The notes: generated by a model from the sequence alone, not told the origin. 64,000 nt of DNA from DATLFA01 sp039915945 (GCA_039915945.1 JBDSMH010000019.1:1-64000); one strand, 5' to 3'. Positions 8,251 through 16,526 are shown, counted from the first letter of the stretch. Translations and numbers: made by a program.

Positions 8251-9452
8251 TGACATCGGCGAGTCGTGCGACGTTGCTCGCGCTCGCGGGACGCATTCGC
8301 ACCGGCACGTTGCTCGTCTCGGAACGCAACAAGATGCACCGGCTCGGCCATGGCCTTCCCACGGTGCACGTTCGAGTCGATGACGACCGGGCATGGTCGA
8401 TGATCCTGCGGGGTGGTTCGCGTGGGCTGGGCGAGGCGTATATCAACGGATGGTGGCAGACCGACGATCTCGTCGCGACCCTCGAGATAATGCTCGCAGC
8501 GATGGCGCCGACAACGAGCCGGCTCGATCGATTGACGAATCGGCTGTCGCCGTTGGTGGACCGCGTATCGAGCGGGCCTCGTTCGAACGAGGATGTCGAC
8601 CGCCGCAACATCCGCGCCCACTACGACGTGAGCAACGAATTCTTCGCGCTGATGCTCGACGAGACGATGGCGTATTCGTGCGGCATCTTCGACACCGAAC
8701 GCACCCGGCTGGCCGAGGCCTCCGTCGCAAAGCTCGAACGCGTCTGCGAAGAGATTGACCTGCAGCCGAACGATCACGTGGTCGAGATCGGCTCCGGATG
8801 GGGCTCGTTCGCGATACATGCCGCTCGTAGGTACGGCTGCCGTGTCACCACCGCGACGATCTCCGATGCCCAGTACGAATACACCGCTGCCCGTGTGAAG
8901 GAGGCGGGCCTCGAAGACCTCATCGACGTCCGCAACTGCGACTACCGCGAACTGCAGGGAAGGTTCGACAAGCTCGTGTCGATCGAGATGATCGAAGCCA
9001 TCTCGTGGCGCGACTACGACACCTACTTCCAGAAGTGTGCGGAGCTCCTTCGACCAGGAGGGCGCATGGCGATACAAGCGATCGTTGCCCGAGACGAGAG
9101 CTTCCACCGCATGAAGCGGCGCGGTGACTTCATCAAGACGTTCGTCTTCCCCGATGGCTGCCTCCCGTCGGTCGCCGCGATCACAGAAGCGGCGCAAGCG
9201 ACGCGGACGCTCGAGATCGTCGACATTCACGACATCGGCCGCCACTACGTACCCACGCTGAGGAGCTGGCGACAGAACCTGGCGAATGCCTCCGACGAAG
9301 TTGCCGCGCTCGGCTTGGACGAGCCCCGATTCGCTCGGCTCTGGGATATGTACCTCGCCTATTGCGAGGCCGGATTTCGGCAGCGTTACGTGTCGACCGT
9401 GCAGATCACGATGCGCGAGAGCACCAGGGTGTTGGCGTATGCGTCTCGCTGA
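8247..9452 (+). CDS. Cyclopropane-fatty-acyl-phospholipid synthase-like methyltransferase
   Basis: 401 residues, typical of the CFA synthase family. An N-terminal lipid-binding domain (residues 1-115) carries WSMILRGGSRGLGEAYINGWW. The catalytic part follows: NIRAHYDVSNEFF near 125, MAYSCGIF (the conserved Cys), the S-adenosylmethionine loop VVEIGSGWGSFAIHAA near 178-193, SIEMIEAI, and FVFPDGCLPS. It should methylate an unsaturated phospholipid acyl chain at the membrane face. With the flavoprotein and DUF1365 neighbours, the final product might be a methyl-branched, cyclopropane or furan-type chain; this is inference. Coupled by 4 bp upstream and 14 bp downstream. Confidence 0.9.
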   Translation: MMTSASRATLLALAGRIRTGTLLVSERNKMHRLGHGLPTVHVRVDDDRAWSMILRGGSRGLGEAYINGWWQTDDLVATLEIMLAAMAPTTSRLDRLTNRLSPLVDRVSSGPRSNEDVDRRNIRAHYDVSNEFFALMLDETMAYSCGIFDTERTRLAEASVAKLERVCEEIDLQPNDHVVEIGSGWGSFAIHAARRYGCRVTTATISDAQYEYTAARVKEAGLEDLIDVRNCDYRELQGRFDKLVSIEMIEAISWRDYDTYFQKCAELLRPGGRMAIQAIVARDESFHRMKRRGDFIKTFVFPDGCLPSVAAITEAAQATRTLEIVDIHDIGRHYVPTLRSWRQNLANASDEVAALGLDEPRFARLWDMYLAYCEAGFRQRYVSTVQITMRESTRVLAYASR

Positions 9453-10440
9453 TGTCGTCGATCCCATCCTCGAAGCACCGATCGTCACGAGCTTCACGCG
9501 AGTCGGCTACGACGTGCGCTCGCGCCTCGATCACTGGCGTGACCTTTCGAGCTACGACCTCGACGGTCGCGTGATACTGCTGACGGGCGCAACATCAGGC
9601 TTGGGCCTGGCCGCGGCGCGGCAACTCGCCCGCTGCGGCGCGACGTTGGTGTTGCTCGGCCGTGACGCGGCCAAGACAGACTCGGTTCGCGATCAGTTGG
9701 TGTCGAGCACGGGCAACGGTCGCATCACTACCGTGATTGCCGACATGGGCGATCTCGACGCGGTGCGTCACGCCGCCACGCGCGTGCTCACCGAACACGG
9801 CCCGCTGCACGTGCTCATCCACAATGCGGGCACGCTGCACACCACCCGGACAACCGCGCCCGACGGCAGCGAAGCGACGGTTGCGAGCCAGGTACTCGGT
9901 CCGTTTCTCCTCACTAACCTGCTCTTGCCGCGCTTGCGCGAATCAGGACCGGCGCGTGTGATCACGATGTCCTCGGGTGGGATGTACGGAGCGAAGCTCG
10001 AGGTCGAGCACCTCGAGATGAACGACGACTATCGCGGCGCCAAGCAGTACGCGCTGGCCAAGCGCGCTCAGGTGACGCTCAACGAGATGTGGGCGACGGG
10101 CCACCACGACGAGGGCATCGTCTTTCAGGCGATGCATCCCGGCTGGGCCGACACCCCCGGCATCGAAGCGTCACTGCCGAAGTTCCACCGCATCGTGGGT
10201 CCGTTGCTGCGTACGCCAGAGCAAGGGGCCGATACGCTCGTGTGGCTGGCGGCCGACGACGGCGCACCGATGACGACAACGGGACAGTTCTGGCTCGATC
10301 GCCGGCCGCGCTCGATACACAAACTGCCGGCGACCCGTCGCTCCGACACCCCCGAGCAGCGCGCCCGGTTATGGGCCTGGTGTGTGGAACGCAGCGGTGT
10401 GGAACGCAGCGGTTTGGAAGGCAGTGGCGGCGACGCCTGA
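9439..10440 (+). CDS. Short-chain dehydrogenase/reductase (lipid cassette)
   Basis: 333 residues, longer than a classical SDR because of an N-terminal extension of about 40 residues (DVVDPILEAPIVTSF) before the cofactor strand. Cofactor motif TGATSGLG, HNAG, MSSGG and the catalytic YALAK pair are all present, as in the DHRS/retinol-dehydrogenase-like branch that acts on lipids. ATG at 9439 lies inside the end of the methyltransferase gene (14-bp overlap), so it belongs to the same operon. The last residues (VERSGVERSGLEGSG) come from three 15-bp tandem repeats. Confidence 0.85.
   Translation: MRLADVVDPILEAPIVTSFTRVGYDVRSRLDHWRDLSSYDLDGRVILLTGATSGLGLAAARQLARCGATLVLLGRDAAKTDSVRDQLVSSTGNGRITTVIADMGDLDAVRHAATRVLTEHGPLHVLIHNAGTLHTTRTTAPDGSEATVASQVLGPFLLTNLLLPRLRESGPARVITMSSGGMYGAKLEVEHLEMNDDYRGAKQYALAKRAQVTLNEMWATGHHDEGIVFQAMHPGWADTPGIEASLPKFHRIVGPLLRTPEQGADTLVWLAADDGAPMTTTGQFWLDRRPRSIHKLPATRRSDTPEQRARLWAWCVERSGVERSGLEGSGGDA
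10382..10426 (+). repeat. Three 15-bp tandem units at the 3' end of the SDR gene
   Basis: Units at 10382-10396, 10397-10411 and 10412-10426. The first two are identical; the third differs at three positions. They encode the repeated VERSG tail, ending five codons before the stop. Confidence 0.9.
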
Positions 10441-10639
10441 TCGTGGTCGCCGGCGGTGCACTTTGCTCACCCAATCGTTCGCACTCACCCCGCGCCGAGT
10501 AGGGGTTTGTGCTCAAGTTGTGATCTTGCGACGTCGACAAAAGAGACGAGTCCCGAGGGACGCTTGGTTTGGGACAGGACGATCTGGATGATTGTCGCCC
10601 CGTGCAGGCTTGTCGCCGCCTCTTCGGCAGAGGAGCACT

Positions 10640-10882
10640 ATGCCCGTCGCCCGCAAAGGTCACCTACACAGAATCATTTCTGGAGCGGTGAAAGCAACCG
10701 CACTGATCATCTTCACGGTGACGCTTACCGCTTTGGGCGGCCGTTCCACCGCCCCACCCACCGCCGTGCTCGGCGAGGTCGAATCGATCGGTGCGGATGA
10801 GCAAGTCGTGGGCACGGACCCGTCGGTTCAAATACTCGACGCGTTGTGCATCAGCCACGAGGCGACCCCCGATCAATGCTGA
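10640..10882 (+). CDS. Small membrane-anchored or secreted hypothetical protein
   Basis: 80 residues. The ATG at 10640 is preceded by AGGAG with a four-base gap, a better ribosome site than most genes here. A basic N-terminus (PVARKGHLHR) is followed by one hydrophobic helix near 15-33 (AVKATALIIFTVTLTALG), then a short polar tail with two cysteines near the end (LCISHEATPDQC). This looks like a signal or anchor peptide with an exported tail. It ends 7 bp from the convergent GAF-ANTAR gene. The 199 bases upstream (10441-10639) contain no other gene. Confidence 0.5.
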   Translation: MPVARKGHLHRIISGAVKATALIIFTVTLTALGGRSTAPPTAVLGEVESIGADEQVVGTDPSVQILDALCISHEATPDQC

Positions 10883-10888
10883 CCTTCG

Positions 10889-11659
10889 TCAACCTCGCGG
10901 CGGGCGATGCTTCGTATCGTGGAGAAGATCGATGCCGATCGTGCCCTCGACCAAGTTGGCTGCAGTTTCGGTGAGCAGCAAATTGTTGTTGCGAGCGAAT
11001 GCCCGGATCAACGAGAACGCGGCGGTCATGTTGATCGATTCGTGCTCGGCGACCATGCCTTTGGCCTGTTCGATGACGACACGACTGTCGAGTGCGTGCT
11101 GCAATTGCAATTCGCGCGTAGTTGCGAGGCGGGTGGCGGCGTCCTGCACGATGGCGATGCTCGCCACATCGGCGAGAGCTTGAGCAAGCGCGACATTGGT
11201 ATCCGAAAGCTTCACAGGCTGCGCGATGAAGAGGTTCAGGCAGCCGAGGATGTCGTTGCGCAAGCGCATGGGAAGCGCACACACCGAGGGGAAGCCCAGG
11301 CGCACACTCTCGGCCGAAAAACGCGGCCACGGAGACGGTCCGCGAAGGTCCGAGTTGATCACTGCAGTACCCGTGCCGTAGCAATCGAGACAGGGCCCTT
11401 CGTCGCTCTGCACCTGGAACAACTCGAGCAGTTCGGCTTGTTCGTCGGAGGCGGCCATCACTCGCAGACGACCCTTGCCGTCAGCGAGAAGTATCCCCGC
11501 CGCGGCGGCGTCGAGTAGCTCGACGCTGCGATTGGCCAACACAGTGAGCAGATCGATGAGGTCGAAGTCGACTACGAGAGTGTCGGCCAATTGCACGAAA
11601 GTGCGCGTCGCGAGTGACTCGCGAGTAGCGACGAGCTGGTCGCGATCGTCGGTCGTCAT
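10889..11659 (-). CDS. GAF-ANTAR domain transcription antitermination regulator
   Basis: 256 residues. A GAF sensory domain (about 25-165) carries LAAADGKGR-like strands and the motif SDEGPCLDCYGTGTAVINSDL. An ANTAR RNA-binding domain (about 190-250) carries QLQHALDSRVVIEQAKGMVAEHESI and FSLIRAFARNNN. ANTAR proteins bind paired RNA hairpins and let polymerase pass terminators. The GAF ligand is unknown; two Cys in GPCLDC could give redox or metal sensing. It is the second gene of a two-gene unit, overlapping the other GAF-ANTAR gene by 4 bp, so the two are probably made together. Confidence 0.85.
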   Translation of the reverse strand: MTTDDRDQLVATRESLATRTFVQLADTLVVDFDLIDLLTVLANRSVELLDAAAAGILLADGKGRLRVMAASDEQAELLELFQVQSDEGPCLDCYGTGTAVINSDLRGPSPWPRFSAESVRLGFPSVCALPMRLRNDILGCLNLFIAQPVKLSDTNVALAQALADVASIAIVQDAATRLATTRELQLQHALDSRVVIEQAKGMVAEHESINMTAAFSLIRAFARNNNLLLTETAANLVEGTIGIDLLHDTKHRPPRG

Positions 11660-12438
11660 GGTTCAAACTCCTTGTCGTTGCCATCGGGATCATCAGAAAG
11701 TCGGAGTCGGCGGCCGACGATGGCTGCGGCCACATCGGCCACCGATCGACCGTGGGCAAAGGCGTAGGCCCGCAGACTGGTCAGCGCTTCCGCGACCGGA
11801 ATCTTCAATTGGATCGCCGCCATGCCGGATGCCTGATGCACCTCGGCGCGGTGGGCGACTGCCTCGTCCAATTCAGCCGGCAGCATGCCGGGCGGGGCGG
11901 CGGCCTGCATGCCGAGAATCGTGTGGGCGAGGATGTCGGCCAATGCCTCGCTGTCGTCACGCTGGTCGCGCGTGAGGTCGCCCGGGGAGTCCTGGTACAG
12001 CGTGAGAACACCGACGTTCGACTGCGCCACGATCAGGGGATACGCGAACACGGCTTCGACGCCCGAGTCACGGGCCTCGGCGATGAATGCGGGCCACCGC
12101 GCGAAGGCCGCATCGTCGAGGCGGGGCACCATCACCGGCGCTCGGTCACGGAACGCGTCCTGGCAGGGGCCCTCGCCGAGGGTGAACTGCAAGTCCTCCA
12201 ACGTGGCCATGCGCTCGTCGGAGACGCACACCGGTCCCGACATTGCGCCCCCCATGATGGTGATCCCGACGCCGGCCACCGACAACACCTTGACGCAGAC
12301 GGAACACAGCGACGGACCGGGGGTCTGCGCGGCCTGCAGCGCGAACGCGGTGGCCAAACGAACCGCCTGCGTGTCGTTCACACGCGGCGAAGCAACCAAA
12401 GACTTCGCGTGATCATCGACTGCATCTCCGTCCACCAC
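11656..12438 (-). CDS. GAF-ANTAR domain regulator, first of the pair
   Basis: 260 residues with the same layout as the downstream gene: a GAF domain about 25-170 (SVAGVGITIMGG, then LGEGPCQDAFRDRAPVMVPRL and FAYPLIVAQSNVGVL), and a C-terminal ANTAR module (EVHQASGMAAIQLKIPVAEALTSLRAYAFAHGRSV). The extra cysteines at the N-terminal end of the GAF (LCSVCVKV) differ from the partner. GTG start at 12438. The 91 bases upstream hold no gene and should carry the promoter. Confidence 0.85.
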   Translation of the reverse strand: MVDGDAVDDHAKSLVASPRVNDTQAVRLATAFALQAAQTPGPSLCSVCVKVLSVAGVGITIMGGAMSGPVCVSDERMATLEDLQFTLGEGPCQDAFRDRAPVMVPRLDDAAFARWPAFIAEARDSGVEAVFAYPLIVAQSNVGVLTLYQDSPGDLTRDQRDDSEALADILAHTILGMQAAAPPGMLPAELDEAVAHRAEVHQASGMAAIQLKIPVAEALTSLRAYAFAHGRSVADVAAAIVGRRLRLSDDPDGNDKEFEP

Positions 12439-12529
12439 ATTGCGGGAAAGCCAAGGACCGGAGCCGACGCGTAACTGTCCGCATCATATCGTCCGCGCGC
12501 CGAATCACGGCGCGAAGGCCGAACGAACG

Positions 12530-13051
12530 TCAAGAGCTCCCTTTGGCGGGACCCGGATCGTCCAAGGTCATCGCCACGGAAACAACTCCGTGCTTCATCG
12601 ACCGCGTGATCGGCAAACCTGCGTGGGCGAACATGTCGAGCATCCGGCGATTTTCCGCCAATGTTTCCGCCACGAGGCGTCGAATGCCGACGGCACGCGC
12701 GCAATCGGTCAACTGTCGCAGCAAAATCGGACCGACACCGAAACCCTGCCATCGGTCGGCGACGACAAATGCAACCTCCGCGTCGAGTGGGTTGGTGAGC
12801 CGCTCGTAGCGGCCGACACCGATGATCTCGCCATCCACCAACGCGACCCACGCTTCACGATCGATATGGTCGACGTCGGTGAACCGTGCGGTTTCGCGAC
12901 GGCTGAGATGAGGATGTACCGAGAAGAACCGCATGCGAGTCGTCTCGGCCGAGAGTGATTCGTGAAAGCGAGTCAGTCGTTCGTCGTCGGTCGTCGCGAT
13001 CGGACGCACGGTGACGGGTGTTCCGTCACGCAGCACCGGCGGCGGCGTCAT
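12530..13051 (-). CDS. GNAT family N-acetyltransferase
   Basis: 173 residues. The start VLRDGTPVTVRPIATTDDERL and the AcCoA-binding loop RWQGFGVGPILLRQL (near residues 100-115), followed by RRLVAETLAENRRML, are as in Pat-like lysine acetyltransferase domains of actinobacteria. It lacks the cyclic-nucleotide domain seen in mycobacterial Pat. It acetylates a small molecule or protein lysine in the cytoplasm; the target is unknown. It lies 15 bp downstream of the MarR gene on the same strand. Confidence 0.85.
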   Translation of the reverse strand: MTPPPVLRDGTPVTVRPIATTDDERLTRFHESLSAETTRMRFFSVHPHLSRRETARFTDVDHIDREAWVALVDGEIIGVGRYERLTNPLDAEVAFVVADRWQGFGVGPILLRQLTDCARAVGIRRLVAETLAENRRMLDMFAHAGLPITRSMKHGVVSVAMTLDDPGPAKGSS

Positions 13052-13066
13052 CGACGATCGCGTTCG

Positions 13067-13585
13067 CTACGCGTCGTGTCCGTCGGCGCGGTCGCCGAGG
13101 TGCACCAGCGTGGCGCGGAGCAAGTTGGCGAAGTCGCTCTGCTGGCGCGGCGAGAGCGCGGCGAGGATCTCGCGTTCGGTCGCCATGTGCCCGACGACGA
13201 CATCGTCGACCATGTCGCGACCTTTGTCGGTGAGTCGCACGATGACCTTGCGCCGATCGGCGGTGCTGACCCGTTCGACGAGCCCGCGCTCCTCGAGCCG
13301 ATCGATGCGATTGGTCACCGCACCGGTGGTGACCATCGTGCGGCGCATGAGTTCGCCGGCAGTGAGCGCGTAGGGATCGCCGGATCTGAGCAACGTCGCC
13401 AGCACGTCGTACATCCAACTCTCGATGCCGTGGCGGGCGAAGTTCTCCCCGAGGCGCCGATCGACGAGCCGCGACAGTCGCGAAACCCGTCCGATCACGC
13501 CCATGGGCGACACGTCGATGTCGGGGCGGACGGCTTTCCATTGCTCGGTCATCCGGTCGACGGCGTCTGGATCGGGGCGGGGCAC
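13067..13585 (-). CDS. MarR-family transcriptional regulator
   Basis: 172 residues with the winged helix-turn-helix of MarR: ARHGIESWMYDVLATLLRSG, the recognition region TAGELMRRTMVTTGAVTNRIDRLEERGLVER, and the wing ADRRKVIVRLTDKG. It is divergent from an EamA transporter with 99 bp between starts. The gap contains an A/T-rich perfect palindrome and a strong promoter (see that entry), the classic arrangement for a regulator of a neighbouring exporter. GTG start at 13585. Confidence 0.9.
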   Translation of the reverse strand: MPRPDPDAVDRMTEQWKAVRPDIDVSPMGVIGRVSRLSRLVDRRLGENFARHGIESWMYDVLATLLRSGDPYALTAGELMRRTMVTTGAVTNRIDRLEERGLVERVSTADRRKVIVRLTDKGRDMVDDVVVGHMATEREILAALSPRQQSDFANLLRATLVHLGDRADGHDA

Positions 13586-13609
13586 GTCGCGAATCGTACC
13601 GGCGAAGGG

Positions 13610-13637
13610 TTGACAGTCAGACTCTTAATATTAATAT
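13610..13637 (+). promoter_or_regulatory. Promoter of the EamA gene overlapping a palindromic operator
   Basis: TTGACA (13610-13615), a 16-bp spacer, and TAATAT (13632-13637) form a near-consensus housekeeping promoter, conspicuous in this GC-rich DNA. The perfect 10-bp palindrome TTAATATTAA at 13625-13634 lies across the spacer and -10 box, the expected place for a repressor such as the divergent MarR protein. The ATG of the transporter follows at 13685 with AGGAGGT seven bases upstream. Confidence 0.65.
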
Positions 13638-13684
13638 AACGAACATTGATCCAATGAGCGTGAAGGCACCGCAGGAGGTAGGCC

Positions 13685-14683
13685 ATGGGACGCAAGTCGA
13701 ATTCGAGGTCGGCGGGCGCGTGGCCGGCGGCAACAACGATGCTGGCCCCGATCACCTGGGGCACGACCTACGTCACGATCACCGAACTCCTCCCCGATGG
13801 CCGTCCCCTCTTCGTCGCCGCCATGCGAGTCGTGCCGGCCGGGCTCGTGCTCTTGATCGCCGGCACCATCGCCTCGCGGTGGCGGCCCCGGGGTAGCGAG
13901 TGGTGGCAGACCGCGCTGTTGTCGGTCTTCAACTTCGGCATCTTCTTCCCGTTGCTCATCGCCGCGGTGTACCGGTTGCCGGGCGGGGTTGCGGCGGCCG
14001 TCGGAGGGCTGCAGCCACTCATGGTCGTCGCCGTCACGCGCGTGCTCACGGGGCGCCGGCCGCGACGAGCCGAAGTCATCGTGGGTCTGGTTGCCGCGCT
14101 GGGTGTCGGCCTCGTCGTGCTGCGCCCGAACGCCGGTCTCGACCCCGTTGGATTGCTCGCGGCATTCGGCGCCAACGTGTCGTTCGCGATCGGTGTCGTG
14201 TTGACCAAGAAATTCCCGGCGCCGACGAACCGAATCGCCGCGACCGGCTGGCAATTGTTGATGGGCGGCGTGGTCCTCGTGCCCCTCGCCGCCTTCGTCG
14301 AAGGTGCGCCGCCGGCATTCACCGGTCGCACCGTCGCCGGATTCGCGTACCTCAGCATCATCGCCACGGCGCTGGCCTTCGTGTTGTGGTTCAACGGTGT
14401 CCGCCGCCTGCCCACCGCCGCGCCGCCGCTGCTCGGGCTGGCCGGACCCGTCACGGGGGTGGTGCTCGGATGGGTCATCCTCGGCCAGCCGCTGTCGGCG
14501 GTACAGCTCGTCGGTTTCGCCATCGTGCTCGGCGCCATCACCTACGGTGCCGCGCTGCCCGGCAGTTCACGCCTACCGGCAGTCCTCGCACAGGCCGATG
14601 AGCGCGAAATGGTGTGGGCGCAACGTGAAGTGGTAGCGCGCGTCGAGGTCACGGGCGAGCTTGTCCACCACGCCGCCCGGTAG
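13685..14683 (+). CDS. EamA/DMT-family drug-metabolite exporter
   Basis: 332 residues with ten predicted membrane segments in two EamA halves: TWGTTYVTITELLPDGRPLF to LRPNAGLDP, then a second half from LLAAFGANVSFAIGVVLTKKF to GPVTGVVLGWVILGQPLS. It is likely an exporter of amino acids, purines or drugs. The normal family end is near residue 295. The last 36 or so residues (DEREMVWAQREVVARVEV) are read across the 3' end of the convergent Fur gene, so a stop has probably been lost. It is controlled by the adjacent promoter and palindrome. Confidence 0.85.
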   Translation: MGRKSNSRSAGAWPAATTMLAPITWGTTYVTITELLPDGRPLFVAAMRVVPAGLVLLIAGTIASRWRPRGSEWWQTALLSVFNFGIFFPLLIAAVYRLPGGVAAAVGGLQPLMVVAVTRVLTGRRPRRAEVIVGLVAALGVGLVVLRPNAGLDPVGLLAAFGANVSFAIGVVLTKKFPAPTNRIAATGWQLLMGGVVLVPLAAFVEGAPPAFTGRTVAGFAYLSIIATALAFVLWFNGVRRLPTAAPPLLGLAGPVTGVVLGWVILGQPLSAVQLVGFAIVLGAITYGAALPGSSRLPAVLAQADEREMVWAQREVVARVEVTGELVHHAAR

Positions 14684-14995
14684 GTGGATCACCTTCTTGC
14701 AGTTCTCACAGACGAGATGCTGGTGCCGGTTTGCCGCGAGGTGATAGACGGCGCTGCCATGGCCGAGATGTACGTGATCGACGACGCCGAGCTCTTCGAG
14801 CGACTCGAGCGTGCGGTACACGGTGGAGAGATGGATCTCCGGCGCTTGGGTCTGTACTGCCGTCGCGATGTCCTCTGCCGTGACGTGACCGTCGGTGCGT
14901 ACGAGCGCGGCAATCACCGCGCGGCGAGCACTCGTGATGCGAACACCTTGCTGCCGCAACGTGGCGATGATCGTTGTCGCGCTCTCGTTCGCCAT
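14573..14995 (-). CDS. Fur-family metalloregulator (Zur/Fur type)
   Basis: 140 residues. DNA-binding half: QGVRITSARRAVIAALVRTDGHVTAEDIATAVQ and the recognition helix HLSTVYRTLESLEELG. Metal half: HLGHGSAVYHLAANRHQHLVCENC, and a second CxxC (CEDC) at the end, giving the two cysteine pairs of a structural zinc site. The ATG at 14995 is chosen over an upstream in-frame start inside the next gene. It is followed upstream by the EcfA gene 11 bp away on the same strand, which suggests control of metal uptake. Its 3' end overlaps the EamA gene by 111 bp. Confidence 0.88.
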   Translation of the reverse strand: MANESATTIIATLRQQGVRITSARRAVIAALVRTDGHVTAEDIATAVQTQAPEIHLSTVYRTLESLEELGVVDHVHLGHGSAVYHLAANRHQHLVCENCKKVIHLPGGVVDKLARDLDARYHFTLRPHHFALIGLCEDCR

Positions 14996-15006
14996 AGCGC
15001 AACTAC

Positions 15007-15753
15007 CTACACTTCGAGATAGCTCGGGTCGAATCCATACGGCAGCTCGAGACGGTTGGCCGCCATCAACTCGCGATCGCAGAGCAGCTCCACGGTCGGG
15101 CCGTCGGCAACGATCGAGCCGTTGTTGAGGATGACCGATCGCTCGCACAATTCGAGCGCGTACGGTAGATCGTGCGTGACGACCAGGGTCGTGAGCCGCA
15201 GCCGCTTGAGGATGTCGGCGACCTCGCGCCGTGCTGCCGGGTCGAGATTGGAAGAGGGCTCGTCGAGCACGAGCACGTCGGGCTGCATCGCCAGCACGGT
15301 GGCGATGGCGACACGGCGGCGTTCGCCGAAGCTGAGATGGTGCGGCGGACGCGTTGCGCAGTGGGCCATGTCGACCTCGTCGAGCGCCTCGTAGACCCTG
15401 CGATCGAGATCGGCGGCGCGCAACCCGAGGTTGGCGGGGCCGAAGGCCACGTCCTCGCGCACCGAGGGCATGAAGAGTTGGTCGTCGGGATCCTGGAACA
15501 CGATGGCGACGCGACGACGGATCTCGCGCAGGTTCTCCTTGCTCACGCGCAACCCACCCACATGAACCTCACCTGCTGCCGCGACGTGAATACCGTTCAG
15601 ATGAAGGATCAGCGTCGTCTTGCCGGCGCCGTTGGGCCCGAGCACGGCGACCCGCTCACCGGGCTTCACGCTCAACGTGACATGCGACAGCGCCCGCCGA
15701 CCATCGGGATAGGCGAACGAAACGTCGCGCACATCGATGACCGCGGCGCTCAT
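15007..15753 (-). CDS. Energy-coupling factor / cobalt-type ABC transporter ATPase
   Basis: 248 residues. Walker A GPNGAGKTTL near 38-47, Q-loop FQDPDDQLFMPSVREDVAFGP (the ECF-type signature after the Q-loop), signature LSFGERRRVAIA, Walker B VLVLDEPSSNLDP, and the switch His in VVTHDLPY. It powers an ECF or CbiMNQO-type importer at the membrane. Its start overlaps the transmembrane partner by 4 bp. Only one ATPase gene is present, so it would act as a homodimer. Confidence 0.88.
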   Translation of the reverse strand: MSAAVIDVRDVSFAYPDGRRALSHVTLSVKPGERVAVLGPNGAGKTTLILHLNGIHVAAAGEVHVGGLRVSKENLREIRRRVAIVFQDPDDQLFMPSVREDVAFGPANLGLRAADLDRRVYEALDEVDMAHCATRPPHHLSFGERRRVAIATVLAMQPDVLVLDEPSSNLDPAARREVADILKRLRLTTLVVTHDLPYALELCERSVILNNGSIVADGPTVELLCDRELMAANRLELPYGFDPSYLEV

Positions 15754-16526
15754 GCCGCGAGCGCCAACGCGAGGATTGCGGTCATCGCAGCGATGGCGGG
15801 CACGGTCATCGCCGCGGCCCACTGCAGTCGGGTCGCCCCATGCTCTTCGAGCGCCGGCAGCGACCCGTCGTAACCGCGCGAGGCCATGGCGAGATAGACG
15901 CGTTCGCCCCGTTCATAGGACCGTACGAACAATGCACCGGCGGACGATGCGACCGCCTTGGACTGCCACATCCAGCGGGGCTCGTAGCCGCGCGATTGAC
16001 GGGCGATCTTCATCCGTCGCATCTCGGCGGTGATCACTTCCCCGTAGCGCATCATGGACCCCGTGATGGCGACGAAAACACGCGGTACCCGTAGCCGTTC
16101 GAGCCCGACGAGGAGGGCGGACATCGAGGTCGTCGCGCCGAGCAGCGCCGTGGCCATGACGCCGATCGTGCCTTTGATGATGATGTTCCACGCGCCCCAC
16201 AAGCCGGCAACCGACAGCGATACGCCGAGCACGTCGATGCGGCGCCCTTGACCGATCAGCGGAAGGAAGAACGCGAACGCGACGAATGGCAACTCGAAAC
16301 GCAACCGCGCCACAAGCGTGCGCAGCGGCACCTTGCCGGCGAGCGCGACGCCGGCCAGGAGTAGCCCATAGGCCGCGAACGCCCAAAACGCTTCGCGCGG
16401 CGTGACGACAACGGCAAAGATGAACAGCACCGTCGCGGCGAGTTTGCACTGCGGTCGCAGTTCGTGCACACGCGATTCGCCGTGCACGAAGAGCACATGG
16501 CTGTGGCCCCCGTGAGCGCCGCTCAC
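15750..16526 (-). CDS. ECF/CbiQ-type transporter transmembrane coupling protein
   Basis: 258 residues with five to six hydrophobic segments and the two coupling motifs of EcfT/CbiQ proteins: ARQSRGYEP near 170 and AMASRGYDGSL near 215, which clamp the ATPase. It starts with a His-rich N-terminus (GAHGGHSHVLFVHGESRVH) that may bind metal. A substrate-specific component such as CbiM is not seen upstream or downstream, so the transported metal or vitamin is unknown. The Fur neighbour makes a metal likely. The GTG at 16526 lies inside a small perfect hairpin. Confidence 0.85.
   Translation of the reverse strand: MSGAHGGHSHVLFVHGESRVHELRPQCKLAATVLFIFAVVVTPREAFWAFAAYGLLLAGVALAGKVPLRTLVARLRFELPFVAFAFFLPLIGQGRRIDVLGVSLSVAGLWGAWNIIIKGTIGVMATALLGATTSMSALLVGLERLRVPRVFVAITGSMMRYGEVITAEMRRMKIARQSRGYEPRWMWQSKAVASSAGALFVRSYERGERVYLAMASRGYDGSLPALEEHGATRLQWAAAMTVPAIAAMTAILALALAA
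16512..16526 (-). promoter_or_regulatory. Hairpin covering the cbiQ-like start codon
   Basis: GTGAGC and GCTCAC separated by three bases make a perfect six-base-pair stem that includes the GTG start codon of the EcfT gene. It could limit translation initiation or be chance, since the stem is coding sequence. Confidence 0.3.

Noticed and set aside
10550..10561. Small inverted repeat GTCCC-GA-GGGAC in the gap before the small secreted gene
   Set aside because: The stem is five base pairs with a two-base loop and no U-tract or known motif; too weak to call.
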